64,000 nucleotides of DNA from assembly GCF_902806685.2 (NCBI RefSeq), contig NC_048557.2:10053554-10117553 (forward strand). Direction: 5' to 3'. The translations under genes and the position numbers were made by a program. Shown piece by piece: positions 37,270-48,860 of the stretch. The stretch is from Maniola hyperantus (taxonomy: Eukaryota; Arthropoda; Insecta; Lepidoptera; Nymphalidae). Below the pieces are notes generated by a model. The model had not been told where the DNA came from and made no database searches. It saw only the letters and a program-made list of their open reading frames with translations. Position 1 is the first letter of the stretch. Each line of letters begins with the position of its first letter.

Positions 37270-37510
37270 ACTTACCCATTGCCGGCTCACTACTGAGCAT
37301 GATTGATCTCCTCTCAGTTTTTTTTAAATTCATTATGGGCGCACGCTTGACCACGATCGAATGAGATGGGTTCGGCCATAGTCCACCACGCTGGCCATGT
37401 GCGGCCACCTTTGAGCACATTATGGAGAACTCTCATGCATGCGAGTTTTCTCAAATTTCCTTCACTGTTAAAGAAAGTGATATTTAATTGCTTAAAACGC
37501 ACATAACTCA
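37270..37510 (-). mobile_element. SINE-E with small insertion
   Basis: ATTGCCGGCTCACTACTGAG, then an insert at about 37316-37358 (TTCATTATGGGCGCACGCTT) related to the repeat at 105, then CACCACGCTGGCCATGTGCG and AAACGCACATAACTCA. The head is missing. Confidence 0.7.
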
Positions 37511-38454
37511 CTTCATATTGATAAAGTGAACTTTAGATATTTTCAATCACGAGACAACACGGTAAAATATTGATTTCGATTTCCGATAACTATTCTTCTT
37601 TTATAATATCACCCATCGTCGGCCCACTAATGAGTAAGTCGCAGTATTATTATAAAGGTTTAAAAAAAAAAACTATCTTAAAGTAATTTTTTCCTGTTTT
37701 CGCGGAAACAATTATACCTAAAGCTTTCGGGTACCTACCTACCTAAATATTTTGTAAAAAACAAATATCGTTCTTGTAAACTTTTATCATTCTATTCAAT
37801 TATTTCAACGAATTATAATCGTCAAAACGAGATCCCTGGCGACACTTTTCCGTTACAAATGTCTGAAAAGCCGAGTTACACCGAAACCCTTTCAAAATTA
37901 AGTAGGTAGGTATATAAATAAAGGGTTGAGTTTCAACCACTTAACAGGTGAATCGTATTTAACACAAACTCCTTAAAAGCCTTTGTGACGAATTCCTGTA
38001 ATTGAAGTTTACCGCGAACTTGAAGCAAACCGTGCAAACCTTTCTATTTTGTTCGGTGACAAATTAGCGTTGTACTCAGCGCCACGGAATACAGAACCGG
38101 TTTAGAAATGGTAAAGCTGTTAGAATGATTAACTGACATGTGTAGGCGACGCAATCACCTTATTGTCATTCTTTTTTATTTTTCTAATAAACCAAAGCAG
38201 ATTCGAGAACGCGCGGACTTTGACCACATACGAGTAGGTGCCTAGATACCTGCCACATTAATCTTATAATAGGCGCATCGCCTCAGTCAGCCAATGCACG
38301 CGATCGTGGAAACAGTCAGTCAGTTTCTCGAGTCTCACGTACCGAATAACCCGGTGTTTTATTTTATCGTCTACAACATGGAAACGCTTACGTACGCTTT
38401 GTATGACGGCCACTTCGAATTCGTATATACGATGCTGATATTAATTCTATTTTT
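37511..38454. other. Low-repeat stretch
   Basis: Apart from a SINE-E scrap near 37607-37635 (CCCATCGTCGGCCCACTAAT), I find no family copies over about 900 bp. No coding signal. TATATAAATAAAGG at 37911 is TATA-like but has no gene to serve. Confidence 0.3.
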
Positions 38455-38832
38455 GTGCTGCAGAAAAGGGCTGTTCGAGCCATATACAGTATGGGGCCAC
38501 GAGAGTCGCTGAGAACTAAATTTAGGGAAGTTAAAATTATGACAGTGCATAATCAATATATTTTTGAAAATTTACTGTACGTACATAAAAACATAAATAA
38601 ATTTAAAAAAAAAAGTGACTGTCATAAAAATAAACTTGTAATTCCCGCCTCTAGGCTCAGTAAAGTTAGCAATTCATTTGCTCGTAATTCCATACGTTTC
38701 TATAATAAGCTTCTAGAAGACATATTGGAGATGTCTCTCAACAAGTTCAAAGTTTTCATAAAACGTAAACTAATTGAAAAATCCTATTACAATGTAAAGG
38801 ATTATTTAAATGATAAGCAAGCTTGGGAATGA
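38455..38832 (+). pseudogene. Jockey/CR1-like LINE ORF2, C-terminal 125 residues
   Basis: An open frame of 125 codons: LQKRAVRAIYSMGPRESL, TVHNQYIFENLLYVHKN, NKLVIPASRLSKVSNSF, RFYNKLLEDILEM and YYNVKDYLNDKQAWE at the stop. The order (LQKRAVRxI, xSxYIxE, RLSKVxxSF, FYNK, DYLNDxxAWE) is that of the region after the reverse transcriptase domain in insect LINEs. The best preserved LINE piece here, but 5'-truncated. The real frame probably continued upstream of the GTG. Confidence 0.8.
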
Positions 38833-38894
38833 GTTGCTTAACGACTTTGTGATAGTTCTAATAAGTTTCAATAATTTTGTAAAGTGTTATCGCA
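38833..38894 (+). repeat. 3' UTR of the LINE at 38455
   Basis: TTGCTTAACGACTTTGTGAT to AAAGTGTTATCGCATT, then meets the tail of a reverse LINE. Confidence 0.5.
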
Positions 38895-39045
38895 TTCAAA
38901 CTCAAACTCAAACTCAAATTATTTATTCAAAATAGGGGAAATTTTACGCTTCCTGATTATCAAAATTTTTATTTGTATTATAGTGGTGATAATTAATACG
39001 TACATACTTAAAACTAAAGCTACGGCATTTGTAATTGCCGCCTTT
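38895..39045 (-). repeat. LINE 3' UTR, hexamer-tail type
   Basis: (ACTCAA)n at the left, ATTATTTATTCAAAATAGGG, TATAGTGGTGATAATTAATA, CTTAAAACTAAAGCTACGGC: the reverse of the UTR at 14517. Tail-to-tail with the LINE at 38455. Confidence 0.6.
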
Positions 39046-39589
39046 TTTTAAAAATGGAATTCACGTGATCTGTTGTGGGGCAGGCATTGTATAAATGCGG
39101 GTGGTTGATGGTTTTTAAGCCAGTCTCGTTCCGACTCGAGACTCGGCCGACTATAAAATGCTTTTTGTGTTTAGGTCGCCATTTTGATTGAGTGGTTGCA
39201 ATCTAATCAAGTTAATATTGCAGTAGGTTATTATAAAAGATAAAACTCTCAATAAGGCTCTGCGCGTCGTGGTTAATATTTAACTTCACTTCTGGTATGT
39301 TTGTTGAGTGCACAAACGCCCTTACGGACGCGTCCCATACTTTGTTTCAAGTTGTAACCCAGAATTTACCCCAAACTTGGAACGTACCGCAGAAAGTTTG
39401 ATGTTATTTTCGTTGGAAACACAAATAGCAACTAATCAGAATACGAAAAATCAAGAACCAAACTTACTTTTACTTTGCTGTAATAAAATATTAAATAAAC
39501 CGTCTTGAGAGAAATATCTGTAGACTTTCTTTGAGTTTTTTTAGGCTAAATTTTTCATTTTGTTGTTTAGTTCTTATTTACTTTCCTTA
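39046..39589. other. Unassigned stretch
   Basis: GTGCACAAACGCCCTTACGG at 39307 resembles one end of the MITE at 52986. A 66-codon ORF is not supported. Confidence 0.25.
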
Positions 39590-39797
39590 CGAGACGATAC
39601 CCACGACTTCGTCGACGAGGGTATAAGGTTTTAATCCCGTGTGAATCATTAGATTCCGGGATAATAAGTAGCCTATGTGTTAAGTTAGAGTATAAGCTAT
39701 CTCTATTCAAAATTTCAGCCAAATTAGTCCAGTAGTTTTTACGGGAAAGAGTAGGTAACAAATACATACACTCACGCACACACACACACACACACAG
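39590..39797 (-). mobile_element. Helitron group B variant with (CA)n
   Basis: GACGATACCCACGACTTCGT start (CTAG lost), TATCTCTATTCAAAATTTCA, GTCCAGTAGTTTTTACGGGA, and a (CA)n run at 39774-39796 where others have tetranucleotides. A SINE-E head scrap follows (39798-39835). Confidence 0.7.
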
Positions 39798-39835
39798 GAG
39801 GCGGACGTCTTAACCTATTCTATCACAGCCTTAGA

Positions 39836-40106
39836 ATCACAGCATTGTGATACAATAATGTTATCACAGTTGTATAATATTATATTGTGATTCAATTATT
39901 ATTAATTTACATAGACCTATAATAATTCATTGAATATTTAATTTAGTATACAACACATGGAAAGTAGATATTACTTTCGTTTGCCTTTTCATTTAATTTC
40001 CTCTTTCATTCAAATATACTATTTTTGCTAAAAATTAACATGCGATATTATTACGTAGATACATATGCTGCTGCACCTTGCACGTGATTACAATATATTT
40101 TCGGAA
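39836..40106. other. AT-rich stretch
   Basis: ATTGTGATACAATAATGTTA and TATTATATTGTGATTCAATT make a loose palindrome. Nothing else seen. Confidence 0.25.
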
Positions 40107-40325
40107 TCTATATGTATAAAAGGAAAAGGTGACTGACTGACTGAGTAATCTATCAACGCACAGCTCAAACTACTGGACGGATCGGGCTGAAATTTGGCAT
40201 GCAGATAGCTATTATGACGTAGGCATCCGCTAAGAAAGGATTTTTGAAAATTCAACTCCTAAAGGGGTGAAATAGGGATTTGAAAATTTGTAGTCCACGC
40301 GGACGAAGTCGCGAGCATAAGCTAG
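40107..40325 (+). mobile_element. Helitron group A, full copy
   Basis: TCTATATGTATAAAAGGAAA start, short GACT array, full body, hairpin and CTAG. Little diverged. Confidence 0.88.
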
Positions 40326-41217
40326 TATCTCATATTATGGTTTTAATCGGATTACCTACCATACTTTTGTTGCTCCCAAAATTGGTCGCTAAAATTCTCA
40401 CACAATTTCGTAAATAAATTTCGCTTTAACCTTACCTGGGCTAACCATAACAACTCAGTTCGGGCAGACCGCATTGCCGCGATTCCGCCGTGCTCCTATC
40501 CATGTAACTGGGTCAAAATATTGACAAAACAAACAAAACTGTCCCTATAAAGACCACCTGTTAAATGCTGAGCTTACCTACATTGTTTACCGTTTAGTTT
40601 ACGGTATCTACACGGTGAAGTTTTAGTGGTTGTCTTCCCGCGGCAGAACGATTTGCCCTCAGTAGTACTATCGAAATTTTGAGTTAAACTTAAAAAATAA
40701 AAATGTTTATGTTTTGAAATAATAATAAAAAAAAATCGACAACTCGAAAGTGTGAGAAGCAATAGTAACTCCCTAGACGTAACGTGAATAGTAGGTAGGT
40801 ACATCCACTCAAACCGCGCTGCCAATAAAGTGAAAAAGTTTAGAGCAAAATAAGCTCTCGCGCGTAGTGATACGGCATAAACTAGCCTGCGCGCACGCGG
40901 TATCACTATTGGTTCGAGGTCTCATTCAATTGTTGTTTTTCTCGATTTTAAATTTGCTATTTTTGACCCTAATCATTTTTTATATTTATAAATTGATTGT
41001 AATACATTGTCAATATCATTTCGCTTCGGGAAAACAACCATCAAAATTTCAGCGTGTATAATGTAAGCATGAAGTCAGCTATGACGACTATTCACGACTA
41101 TTTCACAGGTAGCATGTGAAAAATCATGTGAAATTTCATAATGTGCAGCACTTGCTATCTTACTTTAAAAGTAGCCTGTGAATACTCAGGAAGCTAAATC
41201 TCACTTTAAAAATTATT
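40326..41217. other. Low-repeat stretch
   Basis: Almost 900 bp without a recognised family. GTGATACGGCATAAACTAGC and GCGGTATCACTATTGG at 40867-40914 form a weak inverted repeat. The 110-codon reverse ORF (40574-40906) has no known domain. Confidence 0.3.
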
Positions 41218-41362
41218 ATACAGAGTGTAACCAGAACGCAGAAGACAAGTGATACTACTGATGATCAGTGATATGATACCACAAAAAACGCGATTTATTT
41301 TTTATCATCAGTACCTAGTAGTATAACCTGTCTTCGTTTTTGCTAGCGTTCTGGTATATATG
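41218..41362. repeat. Repeat U with inverted ends
   Basis: ACAGAGTGTAACCAGAACGC at the left; GTCTTCGTTTTTGCTAGCGT then TCTGGT at the right is its inverse. The middle has GATGATCAGTGATATGATAC and ACCACAAAAAACGCG. Other pieces: 41790-41835, 43365-43460, 43690-43715. Confidence 0.55.
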
Positions 41363-43249
41363 TATAGATTTAACATTATCATTTGAAAAAAAATCCACTA
41401 CATGCGTGACCAGCCTAACATAAAACTATTTTGATAGTGATACTGATAAGAAAAACAAACATAGAGAAATATCTATTGTATTTTTATTTGAAAAACCATA
41501 ATGTAGGCATGCGCCCGTGGGCTTTGAACGTTAAAATTCAAATTTTCGAACAACAGTTCATGTTTTTATAAAGGAAATGTTTAGTTTATTCAGTGTTATA
41601 TTTTTCACAGAAATGACCCGTAGTGGTTAGTTTGTCGGTTTTTTGCTATGGAAATATTTTTTGCAAATATTCCAATTAAGTATTTTTCAAATTCTTCAAA
41701 TATTCGTCAGCCATACGTTTTATTTGCAATATATCGTGAACTTTTACAAAATTTAGGATTTCTTTTAAGTTTTTTTGCATTTTTTCCTGTCTTCGTTTTT
41801 GCTAGCGTTCTGGATACATCCTGTATAACCAGTGTCACTCGGGATGATGTAGGAATTCTAACGACACCCATTCGTCCAAATCTGTGCAGGCAATAGGCTT
41901 TTAGAAGTTATAGTGGAATAAATAAACTCACATACATACTTACATACACCCTGAAGACATTACATTCCTTTTTTTGGCGCAGTCGTGTAAAATTGGAAGT
42001 AAAACTAGTTGAGTGCGGAAAGCAATTAATTAACCCCGGTTCTTTCTATAAAATTGTTACTGCCTTAATTATCAGTGGCCTCAAAAATAATAGCCTGAAA
42101 GGTAACGTTTCACTTTGGCACTCTTACACTACACGACAAAAAGTCGTTGCGAATTCTACATTTAACAGTTGCGAATTCTTGTTTTAAATTGTCTCAGCGG
42201 TAAGTATTGTGATATGTTACACAGTGCCCAGTAAAACCGATTGTAGTTTTTGTGGCACTGAATGTAAGCAGAAATAATGCCATGTGCTTTCTATAACTTT
42301 AATCACTACCCCTATTTCATTTCTGATAATAAACTGGTAAACACTATGACGTCTTACAAGTTTGAATTTTCGTAAAGTAATTAATTTTACGCGATGATAC
42401 TGTTCAAATTATTTGTAGTTTAGATTGTCCTTGTTTAGTTGAATAGTGTAGTCAGATTATGTCTCGCCTATTAAAAAGTCACAATAGTATTAATACCTAT
42501 TGATATGTAGAAAAGTGAAGGCGACTAAAATTTCCAAAAAAATGCTGGTGTCATTTTTTTATGCCTAGAGAAACCACCAAAAAATAAAGAAGTTTCACTT
42601 CAGTGAAATAACGCCATAATCGATGTCGTATCGTGTAATGTAAACGTCCGCTGGCCTATCGTGTCGTTACACGGGCGTTTTGTTCTAATTAGGGCGACCT
42701 CTAAAGCCAATTAAAATCGAGCGCAGGTGTGGCCGTATGTGTACAGAGCCCTCTAATGCTCTTTATATACATTGGCCCAATGGGTTTGGCGAACCCAATT
42801 GGCAAATATGTACCTACACCACTTGGTGAGCTTGATATTCGGCCAAAAAGCGTATTCAAACTTTGTGATACACTTCACGAGCGCTTTTGAGAACGGTCTT
42901 GTTGGTAATGTGGCTGTTATTTGATATTATTCGTACAAATAAACTAGTAAATTGCTAAAACTCATCTAAATCACCAAAAAAATGTTTTTATCTTTGACAG
43001 CACTGACATTAATTTTAAGGTTGCTCTTTAAAACATTTTAGTTCCAAAATATTTAATTAAACTCTAAACGGTCGCACTATACACATTAGCTGGTATTTGT
43101 CAAATGCCTAGGGCCAATGCCTAGGGCCAATGTCTACTGGCTTTTACACTCATTACTTCATGCTGGCATTTTATTTGGGAGCACCGTTTACTTTATGAGT
43201 ACTTTCTAATTTTGGCGATTGTTTACGTGACAAGATTTTTTCTCAAGGG
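41363..43249. other. Low-repeat stretch
   Basis: A U end at 41790-41835 (CTTCGTTTTTGCTAGCGTTC) and a direct doublet ATGCCTAGGGCCA at 43104-43130. Otherwise nothing recognised in almost 1.9 kb. The ORFs of 82 and 64 codons show no domain. Confidence 0.3.
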
Positions 43250-43345
43250 ACACCTTAAGCTACGGTCGCACCTGCGTGTTATGAAACACGAGATGCGGGA
43301 CGCGATACGAGAGCGCGCGCGAATTTGATCGCGAAAGACTTGGAC
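43250..43345 (+). repeat. Repeat Z
   Basis: TTAAGCTACGGTCGCACCTG, GAGATGCGGGACGCGATACG. Third copy of Z. Confidence 0.55.
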
Positions 43346-43364
43346 TTGGACTTTGGATATAGGC

Positions 43365-43715
43365 TTATAAAACGAAGATAGGTGTAATACTGAGGATAAC
43401 TGACATGATACCACAAAAAAGCGCAAAAAAAATAAAAAAAAATCCTATAATTTTGTCAAATTTCACGATATATTGCAAATGAAACATGTGACTGACTAGA
43501 GGTCAACGAACGTTGCGTAAGTAAGCCACTCGGAACTCAATGCCACGTTGTAGGTGGGACATTGACCCGAGTTTTGCACGCAAACATTGCGGTTTTGAAA
43601 TAATATACTAAATCACTAAAACTACGAAATGAGGCAAATGGTTTGGATTTGGTATTGGATTGTGTTTAGTTAGTATAACAATAACGCTAAGTTTTTGCTA
43701 GCGTGGTTACACCCT
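43365..43715. repeat. Repeat U, two ends
   Basis: TAAAACGAAGATAGGTGTAA, GATACCACAAAAAAGCGCAA on the left; TTTTTGCTAGCGTGGTTACA on the right. These may be the two ends of one longer element. Confidence 0.45.
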
Positions 43716-43807
43716 GAATGAATTCACGGGAAAAAGCCAAATGGTGCAATTTCAAATTTCCGTTTACAGCACGGAATATGAAAATGCTTGTAAAAAATTC
43801 TGTTTTG

Positions 43808-44408
43808 TCAGCATATTGTCCCTCGCTGATGGGTTATTGAAAGGCTAGTAGTTGTGTCCTGTAATATTCATGAAACTGTGTGGTCCAAGTTTCAAGTTTT
43901 AGCGGACAACCATGTTTTTTAAAAGTTTTGTTAGCATATTGTCCCTCGCTGATGGGTTATTGAAAGGCTAGTAGTTGTGTCCTGTAATATTCATGAAACT
44001 GTGTGGTCCAAGTTTCAAGTTTTAGCGGACAACCATTTTTTTTAAAGTTTTGTCAGCATATTGTCCCTCGCTGATGGGTTATTGAAACGCTAGTAGTTGT
44101 GTCCTGTAATATTCATGAAACTGTGTGGTCCAAGTTTCAAGTTTTAGCGGACAACCATGTTTTTTAAAAGTTTTGTCAACATATTGTCCCTCGCTGATGG
44201 GTTATTGAAACGCTAGTAGTTGTGTCCTGTAATATTCATGAAACTGTGTGGTCCAAGTTTCAAGTTTTAGCGGACAACCATGTTTTTTAAAAGTTTTGTT
44301 AGCATATTGTCCCTCGCTGATGGGTTATTGAAACGCTAGTAGTTGTGTCCTGTAATATTCATGAAACTGTGCGGTCCAACTTCGAGTTTTAGTGGACAAC
44401 CTTTAAGG
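43808..44408 (+). repeat. Tandem array, five units of 123 bp
   Basis: GCATATTGTCCCTCGCTGAT recurs at 43811, 43934, 44056, 44179 and 44302 (steps of 122-123). Units contain TTATTGAAASGCTAGTAGTT, CTGTAATATTCATGAAACTG and CAAGTTTTAGCGGACAACCA and differ by one to a few bases. The last unit is the most changed. No coding frame persists. Confidence 0.92.
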
Positions 44409-44690
44409 CCGGCAACGCATTGGTGATTGGTGGTTCCTCCGGTACTGCAAATTTTTATGGGCGGCGGTAATCACTTACACTTTTTGCATTTCATGAAGAC
44501 GAGTGGCTCGTTCGCATCGGTATAAGTAAGGCACACTATGTGTGCGTTTACGAGAGCTTTCTCGTGACTGATTGGTCCAACATACACGCACACTTACGCA
44601 ATGCCCATGTAAACGACGTAACCACAAAGTTTAGTCGTCTTCGTGAATTGTAAGAACTGTAACATCAGGTGACCCGCCTGTTTTTTTTCT
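44401..44690 (+). repeat. Repeat W split by a possible MITE
   Basis: TTAAGGCCGGCAACGCATTG to GGGCGGCGGTAATCACTTAC, then after about 180 bp ACATCAGGTGACCCGCCTG. The insert (44481-44660) has GCATTTCATGAAGACGA at the left and TCGTCTTCGTGAATTG at the right as imperfect inverted ends. Confidence 0.6.
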
Positions 44691-44691
44691 C

Positions 44692-45103
44692 GATATTTTT
44701 GGGTTCCGTACCTCAAAAGGAAAAACGGAACCCTTATAGGAACACTTTGTTGTCTGTCTGTCTGTCTGCCTGTCTGTCTGTCCGTCTGTCTGTCAAGAAA
44801 CCTACAGGGTACTTCCCGTTGACCTAGAATCATGAAATTTGGCAGGTACATAGGTAGATCTTATTGCTGAAATTTGGAGAAAAATCTGAAAAATTGTGGT
44901 CATAAACTAATAATTAGTATTTTCAATTTTCTAAGTTAGATAACTATATCAAGTGGGGTATCATATGAAAGGTTTTCACCTGTGCATTCTAAAACAGATT
45001 TTTATGTATCTTAGTTTTTGAATTATCCTGCAAAATGTCGAAAAAATACGACTGTAGTACGGAACCCTCATTGCGCGAGCCTGACTCGCACTTGGCCGGT
45101 TTC
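44692..45103 (-). mobile_element. Element G, full copy
   Basis: GGGTTCCGTACCTCAAAAGG start (the 3' end), GTCT array at 44752-44795, CCTAGAATCATGAAATTTGG, and CGACTGTAGTACGGAACCCT to CGCACTTGGCCGGTTT (the 5' end). The ORFs inside are shadows. Confidence 0.85.
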
Positions 45104-45117
45104 TATAAAAAAAAAGT

Positions 45118-45200
45118 TTAACTTATCAAATATAACTTGGTTTAACAGTGAAGGAAGGGGTAGGAAACCTGCATACCTAAGTGCTTTTCAGTGGGGTTTT
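45118..45200 (+). repeat. SINE-E middle fragment
   Basis: AACTTGGTTTAACAGTGAAG, GTAGGAAACCTGCATACCTA. A Helitron 3' scrap (GGCGCATCAGCTAG) follows at 45230. Confidence 0.5.
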
Positions 45201-45245
45201 CAAGGACTTATATTCACGCTTACAAATTAGGCGCATCAGCTAGTT

Positions 45246-45567
45246 CTGTAATAAATAAATTAAAAAAACATTAAATGCATGTTTCTTTTAATTAAACATG
45301 ATACTTAGGGGTTTCATGCAAAAACTGTAAAAAAGTTTATCTAGTCATTATTTAAACTTTTTTTGTGACGAACCTAAACTTTAGTTTAATAAAATAGTCG
45401 ATAAACGCCATTCACTCATAACTTGTCTCGAAACATTGCAAATTATCAATGGAAATGTAACTTTTATAAGCTTTGCTAGCAAATGCAATATGAAAAATAT
45501 TTTGTATAACGCGTACTGAGCATGCAATTTTAATATAGGAGTGCATTTGCATACTGAAAACAATATT
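45246..45567. other. Unassigned stretch
   Basis: AT-rich, nothing recognised. Confidence 0.2.
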
Positions 45568-45570
45568 TAA

Positions 45571-45606
<36 letters not shown>

Positions 45607-45785
45607 ATACTTTATTGCACACAAAAAAAAATTACATAACTATTACAGAAACTTAAACTAACAAAATTATTGTATGCAAAGGCGGCCTTATTGCTCACAG
45701 CAATCTCTTCCAGGCAACCTTTGGTGAAAGGAGAAACTAGATGTGTTGGATAGTACTTACACGCAATACAGAAAAATGAAGTAGT
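45568..45785 (-). mobile_element. LINE 3' end with (GATA)n tail
   Basis: (GATA)n at 45570-45602, AATACTTTATTGCACACAAA, AGGCGGCCTTATTGCTCACA, ATCTCTTCCAGGCAACCTTT, TGTGTTGGATAGTACTTACA. Reads as the 3' UTR of a reverse-strand LINE whose tail seeds a tetranucleotide repeat. Clade unknown. Confidence 0.6.
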
Positions 45786-46189
45786 ATAATATTATATAAT
45801 ATAATTAACTATTTCAGTAATACATACATAACTATCATACATATACATAACTATTATAAATATTAATATATATACAAAATCCATAATAGAAATATATATA
45901 TATATAAAACTACATACCTACATATATTATTATAATAGACATACATATTATACCTATGATCGAATAAATTAACTATTATGGCATCGATAAGTATAGTTCT
46001 TTAAGACGATTTTTGAATATGGGCAAGGATTTTCGAAATATTAGCTAAGTAACTTGTTTCATTTATTTATATTAATATTTGCATTAAATTATTTACAATG
46101 CACAGCATTATGTTATTTAACATAATTTTGGCTGAATATCTGCTATTCTTCTTGCAACAATGTATTGTAGCCAATAGTGTGTGAGCATC
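45786..46189. other. AT-rich stretch
   Basis: (AT)n and TACATA runs near 45820-45960. Nothing else recognised. Confidence 0.25.
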
Positions 46190-46330
46190 AACCAATAAGA
46201 GGTGATTGCGATCGTTACATTGTAGCTGTCATTCAACCGCCATCGAGCAGCGGTGTGTGCTATCATTAAAAATGTATGGCTTCTGTCTTCTGTCGCGTTA
46301 CGACACACAAAAGTGTGTTTGTACCTTAAG
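46190..46330 (+). repeat. Diverged half-unit before the satellite
   Basis: GTGTGCTATCATTAAAAATG and TTACGACACACAAAAGTGTG resemble the end of the 453-bp unit (GTGTGCTATCATTAAAAACG, TTACGACACACAGAAGTGTG) but the rest differs. Probably the ancestral left edge of the array. Confidence 0.65.
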
Positions 46331-48860
46331 TTCATAGCGGAAATCTCATGGGCAGGTCAACGCTAGCCCCTTATGCCTTGGTGACATTACGCTTCAAATA
46401 ACAATGTTTGTAAAGCGTCGCATTCCGTACCGCAGGCGAGATTGACTTTCATGAACTCGGTGAGTAAGTGATACGAACGAGTAAGTGGGTACGTATTCAT
46501 ACCGACCGAGCACGGAGCACGCTTCCTGCAGTTTACTGTGTGTTTCTGCGAAATGTATTACTTGAAATTGAAACAGTTGGAGCTTGAAGCATAACTAAAG
46601 CTGCAGGCACATTACTGCGTTGTCAAGTATTGCAACTGAATCTGTCCAATCAACCAGAGCGTGACTGTAATGTCAGCGAGCCAGAACGCAATAGATCATT
46701 GTGTGCTATCATTAAAAACGTCGGTATGACTCTTCTCAGCTTCTATCGCATTACGACACACAGAAGTGTGTTTGCACCTTAAGTTCATAGCGGAAATCTC
46801 ATGGGCAGGTCAACGCTAGCCCCTTATGCCTTGGTGACATTACGCTTCAAATAACAATGTTTGTAAAGCGTCGCATTCCGTACCGCAGGCGAGATTGACT
46901 TTCATGAACTCGACGAGTAAGTGATACGAACGAGTAAGCGGGTACGTATTCGTACCGACCGAGTACGGAGCACGCTTCCTGCAGTTTACTGTGTGTTTCT
47001 GCGAAATGTATTACTTGAAATTGAAACAGTTGGAGCTTGAAGCATAACTAAAGCTGCAGGCACATTACTGCGTTGTCAAGTATTGCAACTGAATCTGTCC
47101 AATTAACCGGAGCGTGACTGTAATGTCAGCGAGCCAGAACGCAATAGATCATTGTGTGCTATCATTAAAAACGTCGGTATGACTCTTCTCAGCTTCTATC
47201 GCATTACGACACACAGAAGTGTGTTTGCACCTTAAGTTCATAGCGGAAATCTCATGGGCAGGTCAACGCTAGCCCCTTATGCCTTGGTGACATTACGCTT
47301 CAAATAACAATGTTTGTAAAGCGTCGCATTCCGTACCGCAGGCGAGATTGACTTTCATGAACTCGGTGAGTAAGTGATACGAACGAGTAAGTGGGTACGT
47401 ATTCATACCGACCGAGCACGGAGCACGCTTCCTGCAGTTTACTGTGTGTTTCTGCGAAATGTATTACTTGAAATTGAAACAGTTGGAGCTTGAAGCATAA
47501 CTAAAGCTGCAGGCACATTACTGCGTTGTCAAGTATTGCAACTGAATCTGTCCAATCAACCGGAGCGTGACTGTAATGTCAGCGAGCCAGAACGCAATAG
47601 ATCATTGTGTGCTATCATTAAAAACGTCGGTATGACTCTTCTCAGCTTCTATCGCATTACGACACACAGAAGTGTGTTTGCACCTTAAGTTCATAGCGGA
47701 AATCTCATGGGCAGGTCAACGCTAGCCCCTTATGCCTTGGTGACATTACGCTTCAAATAACAATGTTTGTAAAGCGTCGCATTCCGTACCGCAGGCGAGA
47801 TTGACTTTCATGAACTCGGTGAGTAAGTGATACGAACGAGTAAGTGGGTACGTATTCATACCGACCGAGCACGGAGCACGCTTCCTGCAGTTTACTGTGT
47901 GTTTCTGCGAAATGTATTACTTGAAATTGAAACAGTTGGAGCTTGAAGCATAACTAAAGCTGCAGGCACATTACTGCGTTGTCAAGTATTGCAACTGAAT
48001 CTGTCCAATCAACCAGAGCGTGACTGTAATGTCAGCGAGCCAGAACGCAATAGATCATTGTGTGCTATCATTAAAAACGTCGGTATGACTCTTCTCAGCT
48101 TCTATCGCATTACGACACACAGAAGTGTGTTTGCACCTTAAGTTCATAGCGGAAATCTCATGGGCAGGTCAACGCTAGCCCCTTATGCCTTGGTGACATT
48201 ACGCTTCAAATAACAATGTTTGTAAAGCGTCGCATTCCGTACCGCAGGCGAGATTGACTTTCATGAACTCGACGAGTAAGTGATACGAACGAGTAAGCGG
48301 GTACGTATTCGTACCGACCGAGTACGGAGCACGCTTCCTGCAGTTTACTGTGTGTTTCTGCGAAATGTATTACTTGAAATTGAAACAGTTGGAGCTTGAA
48401 GCATAACTAAAGCTGCAGGCACATTACTGCGTTGTCAAGTATTGCAACTGAATCTGTCCAATCAACCGGAGCGTGACTGTAATGTCAGCGAGCCAGAACG
48501 CAATAGATCATTGTGTGCTATCATTAAAAACGTCGGTATGACTCTTCTCAGCTTCTATCGCATTACGACACACAGAAGTGTGTTTGCACCTTAAGTTCAT
48601 AGCGGAAATCTCATGGGCAGGTCAACGCTAGCCCCTTATGCCTTGGTGACATTACGCTTCAAATAACAATGTTTGTAAAGCGTCGCATTCCGTACCGCAG
48701 GCGAGATTGACTTTCATGAACTCGGTGAGTAAGTGATACGAACGAGTAAGTACGTATTCATACCGACCGAGCACGGAGCACGCTTCCTGCAGTTTACTGT
48801 GTGTTTCTGCGAAATATATTACGAGAAATTGAAACGGTTGCAGCTTAGGAACATACGTAA
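46331..48860 (+). repeat. 453-bp satellite array, 5.6 units, A-B-A-A-B-A
   Basis: TTCATAGCGGAAATCTCATG starts at 46331, 46784, 47237, 47690, 48143 and 48596: exactly 453 bp each time. Type A units have CTCGGTGAGTAAG, GTATTCATACCG and GAGCACGG; type B units (2 and 5) have CTCGACGAGTAAG, AAGCGGGTACG, GTATTCGTACCG and GAGTACGG. Unit ends read ACCAGAGCG in 1 and 4, ACCGGAGCG in 2, 3 and 5. The sixth unit is truncated at a Helitron. No long ORF. Confidence 0.95.

Noticed and set aside
38294..38512. 72-codon ORF upstream of the LINE
   Set aside because: Different frame from the LINE ORF and overlaps it; a shadow.
40574..40906. 110-codon reverse ORF
   Set aside because: Composition like background, no domain, no partner gene; kept only as part of an unassigned stretch.
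43808..48860. CRISPR-like array
   Set aside because: The repeats are long, directly adjoining units with no spacers, in a eukaryotic repeat landscape. This is satellite DNA.
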